Assembly (NCBI GenBank): GCA_023461115.1
Contig: JAEWOA010000329.1
Coordinates: forward strand, 1-5,275
Source of the DNA: Actinomycetes bacterium
Lineage (GTDB): Bacteria; Actinomycetota; Actinomycetes; Actinomycetales; Cellulomonadaceae
Direction: 5' to 3'
DNA length: 5,275 bases
The notes under the pieces were generated by a model. It did not search any database and was not told where the DNA came from. It saw only the letters and a program-made list of their open reading frames with translations. Within the stretch, counting starts at the first letter, position 1. The number at the start of each line of letters is the position of its first letter. The position numbers were made by a program, and so were the translations under genes. This document shows, in pieces, positions 1-5,163 of the stretch.

Positions 1-1
1 G

Positions 2-1114
2 CTCGGGCTCGTGCTCGTCGCGGTCGGGGCGCTCGCGATCGCCACCGCGCCCGCGCTCACGGCGCTGTTCGCGGGCCTCGTCGTCTACGGGTTCGGGCTG
101 GGCATGGTGGACACCGGCACGAACATGCAGGCCGTGGCCGTGCAGGCCGGGTACCGCAGGCCGTTGCTCACCGGGTTCTACGCGTCGTGGTCGGCGGGCG
201 GGATCGTCGGGACCGTGGCGATCGCGGTCGGCACGGGGCGGATCAGCGACGACCCGGTCGCGTGGGTGCTCGCGAGCGGCGTGGTGATCGCCGGCGCCGC
301 CGCGCTGGTGGTCGCGCGAGGTGCGCTGTCGCGCACGTCGTCGGCCGCCGAGCCCGGCGCCCTGACCGCCGACGGCAAGCCCGACATCCCGTGGGGGCCG
401 GTGCTGCTGCTCGGGCTCGGGGTCGCGGCGTACTACGTCAACGACCAGGCGATCTCCACCTGGAGCCCGATCTTCGTGCACGAGGTCTTCGACGAGTCCG
501 GGACCGTCACCAAGCTCGGCTACGCCGCGTACCTCGCGTGCGCGCTGGTCTCGCGCCTGCTCGGCGACCCGCTCGTGCGGCGGTTCGGCCGCGTGGCCGT
601 GGTGCGCGGGGCGTCGATCATCGGGGCGTTCGGGCTGGTGATCGTGCTGTTCGCGCCCGCGCCGCTCATCTCGGTGGTCGGCTTCGCCATCGCGGGCGGT
701 GGCCTCGGGCTCATCGCCCCGCTGTGCTTCTCGGCCGCCGGCCGCCTGGCCCCGGGGCATGCCGACGCGGTCGTCGCACGCCTCAACAACTTCAACTACC
801 TGGGCGCGGTGCTCGGCGGCGTGCTCGTGGGCGTCGTCGGGAACGCGGCGTCCTCCTTGCGGTGGGGCTTCGCGATCCCCGCCGTGCTGGTGGTCGCGGT
901 CGCGGTGTTCGCGGGCAAGTTCGGGGTGCTGCCGCACGACGACCACCAGGAGCACGACGCGGGTGAGGGCGCCGACGCGCTCGCCGACCTCCCGCCCGAC
1001 GACGACCGCGGGCTGGGCGGGACTCCGGGCGTGGGTTACGGTGCCGAGGCAACCACCGGCCCGGCCGCGACGGTCGTCGGGCCGGCCGGAGAGCCGTTCG
1101 GGAGGGACGCATGA
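2..1114 (+). CDS. MFS transporter, 3' part (5' end outside window)
   Basis: Integral membrane protein of the major facilitator superfamily; the substrate is not identifiable. The frame is open from the left edge, so the true start lies upstream. About 370 residues are visible, in runs of hydrophobic Ala/Val/Gly/Leu helices. The first visible half carries a helix with Asp at 110-112 and Asn at 122-124 (GMVDTGTNMQ), then a GFYASWSAGGIVG-like segment. This resembles the YbjJ/FucP-like branch of MFS, where D..N and a 'fH..wS.GG' segment recur. A polar central loop (about 320-390) separates the halves, and the second half opens with a helix ending in a 'STWSPIF' segment. After the last helix (about 920) comes a roughly 59-residue hydrophilic tail rich in Asp, Glu, Gly and Pro, probably cytosolic and disordered. 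The stop overlaps the next gene by 4 bases (ATGA), which suggests an operon. MFS assignment is firm; the subfamily is inference. Confidence 0.88.
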   Translation, partial: LGLVLVAVGALAIATAPALTALFAGLVVYGFGLGMVDTGTNMQAVAVQAGYRRPLLTGFYASWSAGGIVGTVAIAVGTGRISDDPVAWVLASGVVIAGAAALVVARGALSRTSSAAEPGALTADGKPDIPWGPVLLLGLGVAAYYVNDQAISTWSPIFVHEVFDESGTVTKLGYAAYLACALVSRLLGDPLVRRFGRVAVVRGASIIGAFGLVIVLFAPAPLISVVGFAIAGGGLGLIAPLCFSAAGRLAPGHADAVVARLNNFNYLGAVLGGVLVGVVGNAASSLRWGFAIPAVLVVAVAVFAGKFGVLPHDDHQEHDAGEGADALADLPPDDDRGLGGTPGVGYGAEATTGPAATVVGPAGEPFGRDA

Positions 1115-2289
1115 CGCTCGGAGACCGCCTCGACGACGCGACGGGCCACCTGCCCGCGCCACTGGCCGTCGTCGACCTCGACGCGCTCGACGCCAACGCC
1201 GCGGACCTCGTGCGCCGCGCCGCGGGCACGCCGATCCGGGTGGCCAGCAAGTCCGTCCGCGTGCGCGCCGTGCTCGACCGCGTGCTCGCGCTCGACGGCT
1301 TCGCCGGCGTCATGGCGTACTCGCTGCGCGAGGCGCTGTGGCTCGCGCGCGAAGGTGTGTCCGACGTGCTCATGGGCTACCCGACCGTGGACTCGGGCGC
1401 GCTCGACGAGCTCGCGTCGTCGTCCGAGCTCACGGCCGCCGTCACGCTCATGGTCGACGACGTCGCGCAGGTGGACCTGGCCGCCAAGGCCGCGGCCGCG
1501 CACGGCACGACGATCCGCGTGTGCCTCGACATCGACGCCTCGCTGCGGCTCGGGTTCGGCCCGCTGCGCGCGCACCTGGGCGTGCGCCGCTCGCCGATCC
1601 ACACGCCCGGGCAGGCCGAGGAGCTCGCGCGCGCGATCACGCTGCGCGACGGCATCGAGGTGCGCGGGCTCATGTTCTACGAGGCGCAGGTGGCCGGCAT
1701 GCCCGACGCGAGCCCTGCGGTCCGGCTGGTCAAGGCGTTCTCGATCAGGGACCTGGCCAGCCGCCGGTCCCTCGTCGTCGACGCCGTGCAGCAGGGCACG
1801 GGGTACCCGTTGACGCTCGTCAACTCGGGCGGCTCGGGGTCGGTGGAGTCGTCGGTGTCCGACGCGGCCGTGACCGAGGTGACCGCGGGCTCCGGGCTGT
1901 TCGTCCCCACGCTCTTCGACCAGTACCGCTCGTTCGAGCCGCGTCCGGCCGCGTTCTTCGGCCTCGACATCGTGCGCATCCCGGCGCTCGGGTACGCCAC
2001 GGCGTACGGCGGCGGGTACATCGCGTCCGGCCCGCCGACCGCGTCGCGGCAGCCGCTGCCCGTGTTTCCGGGCGGGCTTGCCCTCACGGGCCGCGAGGGC
2101 GCGGGCGAGGTGCAGACGCCGCTGCGGGTGAGTGGGCGCGCGGACTTGCGTGTGGGGGACCGGGTGTGGTTCCGGCACGCGAAGGCCGGCGAGGTCATGG
2201 AGCGGTTCGCCGACGTGCACCTGGTGCGGGGGCACGCGATCGAGGCGACGGCGCCGACCTACCGCGGCGAGGGCAAGACGTTCGGCTGA
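1111..2289 (+). CDS. PLP-dependent amino acid deaminase/aldolase (alanine racemase fold)
   Basis: Predicted cytosolic fold-type III PLP enzyme of 392 residues, related to D-threonine aldolase and D-serine dehydratase. Such enzymes cleave or deaminate D-amino or beta-hydroxy amino acids; the actual substrate is unknown. The N-terminal alanine-racemase barrel starts near residue 15. Lys47 in RVASKSVR is the expected Schiff-base lysine, followed by 'GVMAYSLREALWLA' and 'VLMGYPTVD'. A Gly/Ser-rich loop, VNSGGSGSVE (238-247), fits PLP-phosphate binding. The C-terminal beta domain (about 255-392) ends with FRHAKAGE (354-361) and TYRGEGKTFG. The HxC or HxD zinc pair of classical D-serine dehydratase and D-threonine aldolase is not visible, and the only Cys is Cys138. 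The ATG start is supported by GGAGG at 1101-1105, 5 nt upstream, and by the 4-base overlap with the transporter gene, which suggests coupling and a shared pathway. Plain alanine racemase is less likely given the D-serine-dehydratase-like C-terminus. Confidence 0.85.
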   Translation: MTLGDRLDDATGHLPAPLAVVDLDALDANAADLVRRAAGTPIRVASKSVRVRAVLDRVLALDGFAGVMAYSLREALWLAREGVSDVLMGYPTVDSGALDELASSSELTAAVTLMVDDVAQVDLAAKAAAAHGTTIRVCLDIDASLRLGFGPLRAHLGVRRSPIHTPGQAEELARAITLRDGIEVRGLMFYEAQVAGMPDASPAVRLVKAFSIRDLASRRSLVVDAVQQGTGYPLTLVNSGGSGSVESSVSDAAVTEVTAGSGLFVPTLFDQYRSFEPRPAAFFGLDIVRIPALGYATAYGGGYIASGPPTASRQPLPVFPGGLALTGREGAGEVQTPLRVSGRADLRVGDRVWFRHAKAGEVMERFADVHLVRGHAIEATAPTYRGEGKTFG

Positions 2290-2293
2290 TCGC

Positions 2294-2309
2294 GCGCCCG
2301 CCGGGGCGC
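2294..2309 (+). terminator. possible GC hairpin terminator after the PLP enzyme gene
   Basis: A perfect 6-bp stem, GCGCCC (2294-2299) with GGGCGC (2304-2309), encloses the 4-base loop GCCG and begins 4 bases after the stop codon. No T-tract follows, so it is not a classical intrinsic terminator. Stems of this kind without U-tails are often predicted as actinobacterial terminators. GC-rich DNA yields such stems by chance, so position is the main support. It would separate the transporter/PLP operon from cysS. Confidence 0.35.
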
Positions 2310-2342
2310 TGCGGCGAGGCGGGCCGGATGCCCGAGCGCCGG

Positions 2343-2355
2343 TAGCCTTGCCAGG
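2343..2355 (+). promoter_or_regulatory. candidate -10 box of a leaderless cysS promoter
   Basis: TAGCCT at 2343-2348 fits the actinobacterial -10 consensus TAnnnT and lies 6 nt before the GTG of cysS at 2355. Transcription would therefore begin at or next to the start codon. The bases just before the GTG (CTTGCCAG) hold no Shine-Dalgarno sequence, which agrees with a leaderless mRNA. No convincing -35 hexamer is seen. A 5-bp inverted repeat, CGGGC (2320-2324) with GCCCG (2330-2334), lies just upstream, about where a -35 element or operator would be; its meaning is unclear. The same GTAGCCT heptamer occurs before ptsH. Confidence 0.6.
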
Positions 2356-3779
2356 TGACCCTCCGCCTGTTCGACACCGCGACCCGCCAGGTCCGCGACT
2401 TCGTGCCCCGTGTGCCGGGCGAGGTCGGCGTCTACCTGTGCGGCGCGACAGTGCAGGCGCCCCCGCACATCGGCCACCTCCGCTCGGGCGTCGCGTTCGA
2501 CGTGCTGGTGCGCTGGCTGCGCCGCACGGGCCACCGCGTGACGATGATCCGCAACGTCACCGACATCGACGACAAGATCCTGGCCAAGGCCGCCGACGCC
2601 GGTGAGCCCTGGTGGGCGTGGGCCATGCAGAACGAGCGCGCCTTCACGGCCGCGTACGACGCGCTGGGCGTCCTGCCGCCCACGTACGAGCCGCGCGCCA
2701 CCGGCCACGTGCCCGCGATGGTCGCGCTATTGGAGCGCCTCGTCGAGCGTGGCCACGCCTACACCTCCGGGCCCGGCAACGTGTACTTCGACGTCGCGTC
2801 GTTCCCGACGTACGGCACCCTGACCAACCAGCGCGTCGAGGACATGGTGCCCGACGAGGCCGCCGAGACCGGCAAGCGCGACCCGCGCGACTTCGCGCTC
2901 TGGAAGGCGCCCAAGCCCGGCGAGCCGTCCACAGCCGCGTGGGACACGCCGTTCGGGCGCGGCAGGCCCGGCTGGCACCTGGAGTGCTCCGCGATGGCGC
3001 AGCGGTACCTGGGCGACGAGTTCGACATCCACGGCGGCGGCCTGGACCTGCGCTTCCCGCACCACGAGAACGAGCAGGCGCAGTCGCACGCCGACGGGCA
3101 GGGCTTCGCGCGGTACTGGCTGCACAACGGCTGGGTCACCCAGGGCGGGGCCAAGATGAGCAAGTCGCTCGGCAACGGGCTGCTGGTCTCCGTGGTGCTG
3201 AGCCAGACGCGGGCCGTCGTGCTGCGCTACGCGATGACCGCGGTGCAATACCGCTCGATGCTCGAGTGGACCGACGACACGCTGCGCGAGGCCGACGCCA
3301 CGTGGGAGCGGCTCGCGGGCTTCGTCGAGCGCGCCGCCGAGAAGGTGGGCGCTGCCGACGACGACGAGGTGGCCAAGGCCGCGCTTCCCGCCGGGTTCGT
3401 CGACGCCATGGACGACGACCTCAATGTGCCCGCCGCGCTCGCGGTGGTGTTCGAGACCCTGCGCGCCGGCAACACGGCCCTGGCGGGAGGCTCGCTCGAC
3501 GACGCTCGCGCGCACATGGTGGCGCTGCGGGCCATGCTCGACGTGCTCGGGCTCGACCCCGCGGGCGCCCAGTGGCGGACCGCGGGCGGCGACTCCCGGG
3601 CGGCAGACGCGCTCGGCTCGGTCGTCGCGGCCGAGCTCGACGCGCGCGCCCAGGCGCGTGCCGCACGTGACTTCACCACCTCCGACGCGATCCGGGACCG
3701 CCTCGCGGCGGCCGGGATCGTCGTCGAGGACTCGCCGTCGGGGGCCCGTTGGTCGCTCGCGGCCCGATCGGAGGACTAG
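2355..3779 (+). CDS. cysS: cysteinyl-tRNA synthetase
   Basis: Cytosolic class I aminoacyl-tRNA synthetase that activates cysteine with ATP and charges tRNA-Cys; essential for translation. At 474 residues it has normal length for CysRS. Rossmann signatures are intact: HIGH at 38-41 and KMSKS at 267-271. The zinc ligands that select cysteine are all present: Cys29 (YLCGATV), Cys211 (WHLECSAMA), His236 and Glu240 (FPHHENE), matching Cys28/Cys209/His234/Glu238 of the E. coli enzyme. RNVTDIDDKI is at 66-75. The DALR anticodon-binding region begins near 348 (FVDAMDDDLNVPAAL), and the C-terminal helix holds RDFTTSDAIRDRL (438-450). The mycothiol ligase MshC, a CysRS paralogue, is excluded by the CGATV, HIGH and DALR sequences and the full length. 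The GTG start is chosen from N-terminal homology (LRLFDTAT) and from the TAGCCT box 6 nt upstream. Its TAG stop abuts the rlmB ATG with no gap, giving a likely two-gene operon. Confidence 0.97.
   Translation: MTLRLFDTATRQVRDFVPRVPGEVGVYLCGATVQAPPHIGHLRSGVAFDVLVRWLRRTGHRVTMIRNVTDIDDKILAKAADAGEPWWAWAMQNERAFTAAYDALGVLPPTYEPRATGHVPAMVALLERLVERGHAYTSGPGNVYFDVASFPTYGTLTNQRVEDMVPDEAAETGKRDPRDFALWKAPKPGEPSTAAWDTPFGRGRPGWHLECSAMAQRYLGDEFDIHGGGLDLRFPHHENEQAQSHADGQGFARYWLHNGWVTQGGAKMSKSLGNGLLVSVVLSQTRAVVLRYAMTAVQYRSMLEWTDDTLREADATWERLAGFVERAAEKVGAADDDEVAKAALPAGFVDAMDDDLNVPAALAVVFETLRAGNTALAGGSLDDARAHMVALRAMLDVLGLDPAGAQWRTAGGDSRAADALGSVVAAELDARAQARAARDFTTSDAIRDRLAAAGIVVEDSPSGARWSLAARSED
3770..3774 (+). 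promoter_or_regulatory. ribosome binding site for rlmB inside the end of cysS
   Basis: GGAGG lies within the last codons of cysS and ends 5 nt before the ATG at 3780. It fixes the rlmB start and lets ribosomes that finish at the abutting cysS TAG re-initiate immediately, so the two proteins are probably translationally coupled. Confidence 0.75.
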
Positions 3780-4775
3780 ATGGCCGGCAACTCCCAGCGC
3801 CGCGGAGCCACGCGCAAGGCGGGCTCCAAGAAGGGCTCGACCGCGGGAACCGGCGGGCACGGGCGCAAGTCGCTCGAGGGCAAGGGCCCGACGCCCAAGG
3901 CCGAGGACCGCGTCTACCACTCGGCGCACAAGAAGAAGGTCGCGGCCGAGAAGCGGGCCGCGACCGGCCGCTCGGGCCAGCGGCCCAAGTCGATGTCCCG
4001 ATCCGCGGCGGGCGGGCGCGGCGGGCGCACGTCGTCGACGCACGAGATCGTCTCCGGCCGGAACTCGGTGCTCGAGGCGATGCGCGCGGGCATCCCCGTC
4101 TCCACGGTGTACCTGGCGGCGCGGATCGAGGCCGACGACCGCACGCGCGAGATCGTCTCGATCGCCGCCGACTCCGGGTACCCGCTGCTCGAGGTCTCGC
4201 GCACCGAGCTGGACAAGCTCTCCGACGGCTCCGTCCATCAGGGCGTCGCCATCCAGGTGCCGCCGTACGAGTACGCGGACGACGAGGACCTGCTCGACAT
4301 CGCGGAGCAGACCGGGCGGGCCCCGCTCATCGTCGCGCTCGACGGCGTGACCGACCCGCGCAACCTGGGGGCCGTGCTGCGGTCCGCGGGGGCGTTCGGC
4401 GCGCACGGCGTGCTGGTGCCGGAGCGCCGCGCGGCGGGTGTGACGGCCGCGGCCTGGAAGGTGTCCGCGGGCGCCGCGGCGCGGGTGCCGGTCGCGCGCG
4501 TGACCAACCTGACCCGGACGCTGGCCGAGCTCAAGCAGGCGGGGGTGTTCGTCGTCGGGCTCGACGGCGGCGGCGACGTGGCGATCGGCGACCTGCCGTA
4601 CGCGTCCGACCCGCTCGTGCTCGTGGTCGGCTCGGAGGGCAAGGGCCTGTCGCGTCTGGTGCGGGAGCAGTGCGACGCGATCGCGAGCATCCCGATCGCC
4701 AACGCGGTCGAGTCGCTGAACGCGGGAGTCGCGGCGGGCATCGCGCTGTACGAGGTGGCCCGCTCGCGATCCTGA
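3780..4775 (+). CDS. rlmB: 23S rRNA 2'-O-ribose methyltransferase, TrmH/SpoU family (RlmB type)
   Basis: SPOUT-class enzyme that uses S-adenosylmethionine to methylate a ribose 2'-OH, predicted at the 23S rRNA guanosine equivalent to E. coli Gm2251. The exact target nucleotide is inferred from family only. The protein has 331 residues. Residues 1-87 are a low-complexity, basic extension (about a quarter Lys/Arg plus Gly/Ser) ending in HKKK-type clusters, typical of actinobacterial members and probably RNA-binding. The SpoU substrate-binding domain follows (about 88-165, starting EIVSGRNSVLEAM). The methyltransferase domain (about 183-328) carries motif 1 with Asn195 and Arg201 (NLGAVLRSAGAFGA), motif 2 VVGSEGKGL (282-290, Glu286) and motif 3 IPIANAVESLNAGVAAG (304-320, Asn314), which form the knotted SAM site. 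Motif 3 has Asn308 where E. coli RlmB has Gly. The start directly follows the cysS stop and has a GGAGG ribosome site. The cysS-rlmB pairing is common in actinobacteria, including Mycobacterium tuberculosis. Confidence 0.94.
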   Translation: MAGNSQRRGATRKAGSKKGSTAGTGGHGRKSLEGKGPTPKAEDRVYHSAHKKKVAAEKRAATGRSGQRPKSMSRSAAGGRGGRTSSTHEIVSGRNSVLEAMRAGIPVSTVYLAARIEADDRTREIVSIAADSGYPLLEVSRTELDKLSDGSVHQGVAIQVPPYEYADDEDLLDIAEQTGRAPLIVALDGVTDPRNLGAVLRSAGAFGAHGVLVPERRAAGVTAAAWKVSAGAAARVPVARVTNLTRTLAELKQAGVFVVGLDGGGDVAIGDLPYASDPLVLVVGSEGKGLSRLVREQCDAIASIPIANAVESLNAGVAAGIALYEVARSRS

Positions 4776-4793
4776 GATCGAGACGTCGCACGG

Positions 4794-4821
4794 GCCGGTG
4801 GACTGACCACTGGCGCTTTCT
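4794..4821 (+). terminator. intrinsic-terminator-like hairpin after rlmB
   Basis: GCCGGTGG (4794-4801) pairs with CCACTGGC (4807-4814) to form an 8-bp stem with one G-U pair and a 5-base ACTGA loop. A short T-rich stretch, GCTTTCT (4815-4821), follows. It starts 18 bases after the rlmB stop and lies just upstream of the ptsH operator, so it would insulate ptsH from the cysS-rlmB operon. A smaller repeat, CGATC-CTGA-GATCG (4767-4780), straddles the rlmB stop codon. The T-run is weak, so some read-through is plausible. Confidence 0.55.
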
Positions 4822-4834
4822 GGTCTAGACCAGT
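4819..4834 (+). promoter_or_regulatory. DasR/NagR-type operator (dre site) upstream of ptsH
   Basis: CTGGTCTAGACCAG at 4820-4833 is a perfect 14-bp palindrome. The flanked 16-mer TCTGGTCTAGACCAGT differs at one end position from the idealised dre element ACTGGTCTAGACCAGT. That element is bound by DasR of Streptomyces, and a closely similar site by NagR/YvoA of Bacillus; both are GntR/HutC-family regulators released by amino-sugar phosphates. In Streptomyces, DasR controls PTS genes including ptsH. Here the palindrome directly abuts the candidate -10 box, so a bound regulator would cover the -35/-10 spacer and repress. The regulator itself is not in this window. Site identity is by pattern; its function here is inference. 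Confidence 0.85.
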
Positions 4835-4839
4835 AGCCT
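4834..4839 (+). promoter_or_regulatory. candidate -10 box of the ptsH promoter
   Basis: TAGCCT fits TAnnnT and is the same hexamer as in front of cysS. It immediately follows the dre palindrome and shares its last T with the 16-bp operator. A start of transcription near 4846 would leave a leader of about 22 nt containing the ribosome site. No clear -35 hexamer is seen; TGGCGC at 4811-4816 has the right spacing but poor identity. Confidence 0.5.
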
Positions 4840-4855
4840 CGGCCGGAGTCACACC

Positions 4856-4862
4856 GAGGAGG
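4856..4862 (+). promoter_or_regulatory. ribosome binding site of ptsH
   Basis: GAGGAGG ends 5 nt before the GTG at 4868 and decides this non-ATG start. It contrasts with the SD-less start of cysS in the same window. Confidence 0.8.
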
Positions 4863-4867
4863 CTTCC

Positions 4868-5137
4868 GTGCACCGTTCCGTCGTCGTCGCCCTCACCGAG
4901 GGCCTGCACGCCCGCCCAGCCGCGCGCTTCGTCGCCGAGGCCGCGCGCCAGCCCGTGCCGGTGACCATCGCCAAGAACGGGTCCGTGCCCGTCGCGACCG
5001 CGTCGATCCTGGGGATCATGACGCTCGGCGTCGCGCTGGGCGACGAGGTCGTGCTCGCCACCGAGCTCGACGACGACGCCGCCCACCTGGCGCTCTCGGC
5101 GCTCGAGGAGTTCCTCCGCCAGGAGAGCGTCGCCTGA
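4868..5137 (+). CDS. ptsH: HPr phosphocarrier protein of the sugar phosphotransferase system
   Basis: Small cytosolic phosphocarrier of 89 residues, the usual HPr length. It takes a phosphoryl group from Enzyme I (PtsI) on a histidine and passes it to sugar-specific EIIA proteins for PEP-driven sugar uptake. The active-site signature GLHARPAA (12-19) holds the phosphorylated histidine, His14, with Arg16 and Pro17. The second conserved segment ASILGIMTLGVALGDEV (45-61) holds Ser46, which aligns with the regulatory serine of Bacillus HPr. Whether it is phosphorylated is unknown, since many actinobacteria lack a recognised HPr kinase. The C-terminal helix is AHLALSALEEFLRQ. The GTG start is set by the GAGGAGG site. 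The gene is monocistronic in this view: a terminator-like hairpin and a dre-type operator lie upstream, and a convergent gene, probably its partner ptsI, follows 26 bases downstream. Expression is probably repressed by a DasR-like regulator and relieved by amino-sugar phosphate. Confidence 0.97.
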   Translation: MHRSVVVALTEGLHARPAARFVAEAARQPVPVTIAKNGSVPVATASILGIMTLGVALGDEVVLATELDDDAAHLALSALEEFLRQESVA

Positions 5138-5139
5138 CC

Positions 5140-5161
5140 GTCCGGCGCCACTCGGGCCGAC
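5140..5161. terminator. weak hairpin between the convergent genes
   Basis: GTC plus GGC (5140-5142, 5144-5146, with C5143 bulged) can pair with GCCGAC (5156-5161) around a 9-base loop in the 26-base gap between two convergent stop codons. It could act as a bidirectional terminator, but it has no T-tract on either strand and the stem is modest. Position is the main support. Confidence 0.2.
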
Positions 5162-5163
5162 CG

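Noticed and set aside
1037..1042. TACGGT as a possible -10 box for the PLP gene
   Set aside because: It matches TAnnnT but lies in the transporter reading frame about 70 nt before the ATG, with no -35 element. The ATGA overlap already explains expression by coupling.
699..2345. A 548-codon plus-strand open frame overlapping the transporter and PLP genes
   Set aside because: The product is almost entirely Arg/Ala/Gly/Pro low complexity and runs out of phase through two genes with conserved motifs.
2290..2354. T-box or other cysteine-responsive leader before cysS
   Set aside because: Only 65 bases are available, no T-box signature is seen, and the likely transcription start coincides with the start codon.
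2355..3779. Mycothiol cysteine ligase (MshC) as an alternative to CysRS
   Set aside because: The length, HIGH/KMSKS sequences and DALR-type C-terminal domain fit CysRS. MshC lacks the complete anticodon-binding region and has different sequence around the first Cys.
2727..4406. A 559-codon open frame on the minus strand across cysS and rlmB
   Set aside because: It is antisense to two well-supported genes with intact family motifs. Its translation is an Arg/Val/Gly/His-rich sequence without recognisable domains, as expected for a shadow frame in GC-rich DNA.
4767..4780. CGATC-CTGA-GATCG inverted repeat over the rlmB stop as the main terminator
   Set aside because: The stem is only 5 bp with no T-tract. 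The larger hairpin at 4794-4814 followed by T-rich sequence is the better candidate.
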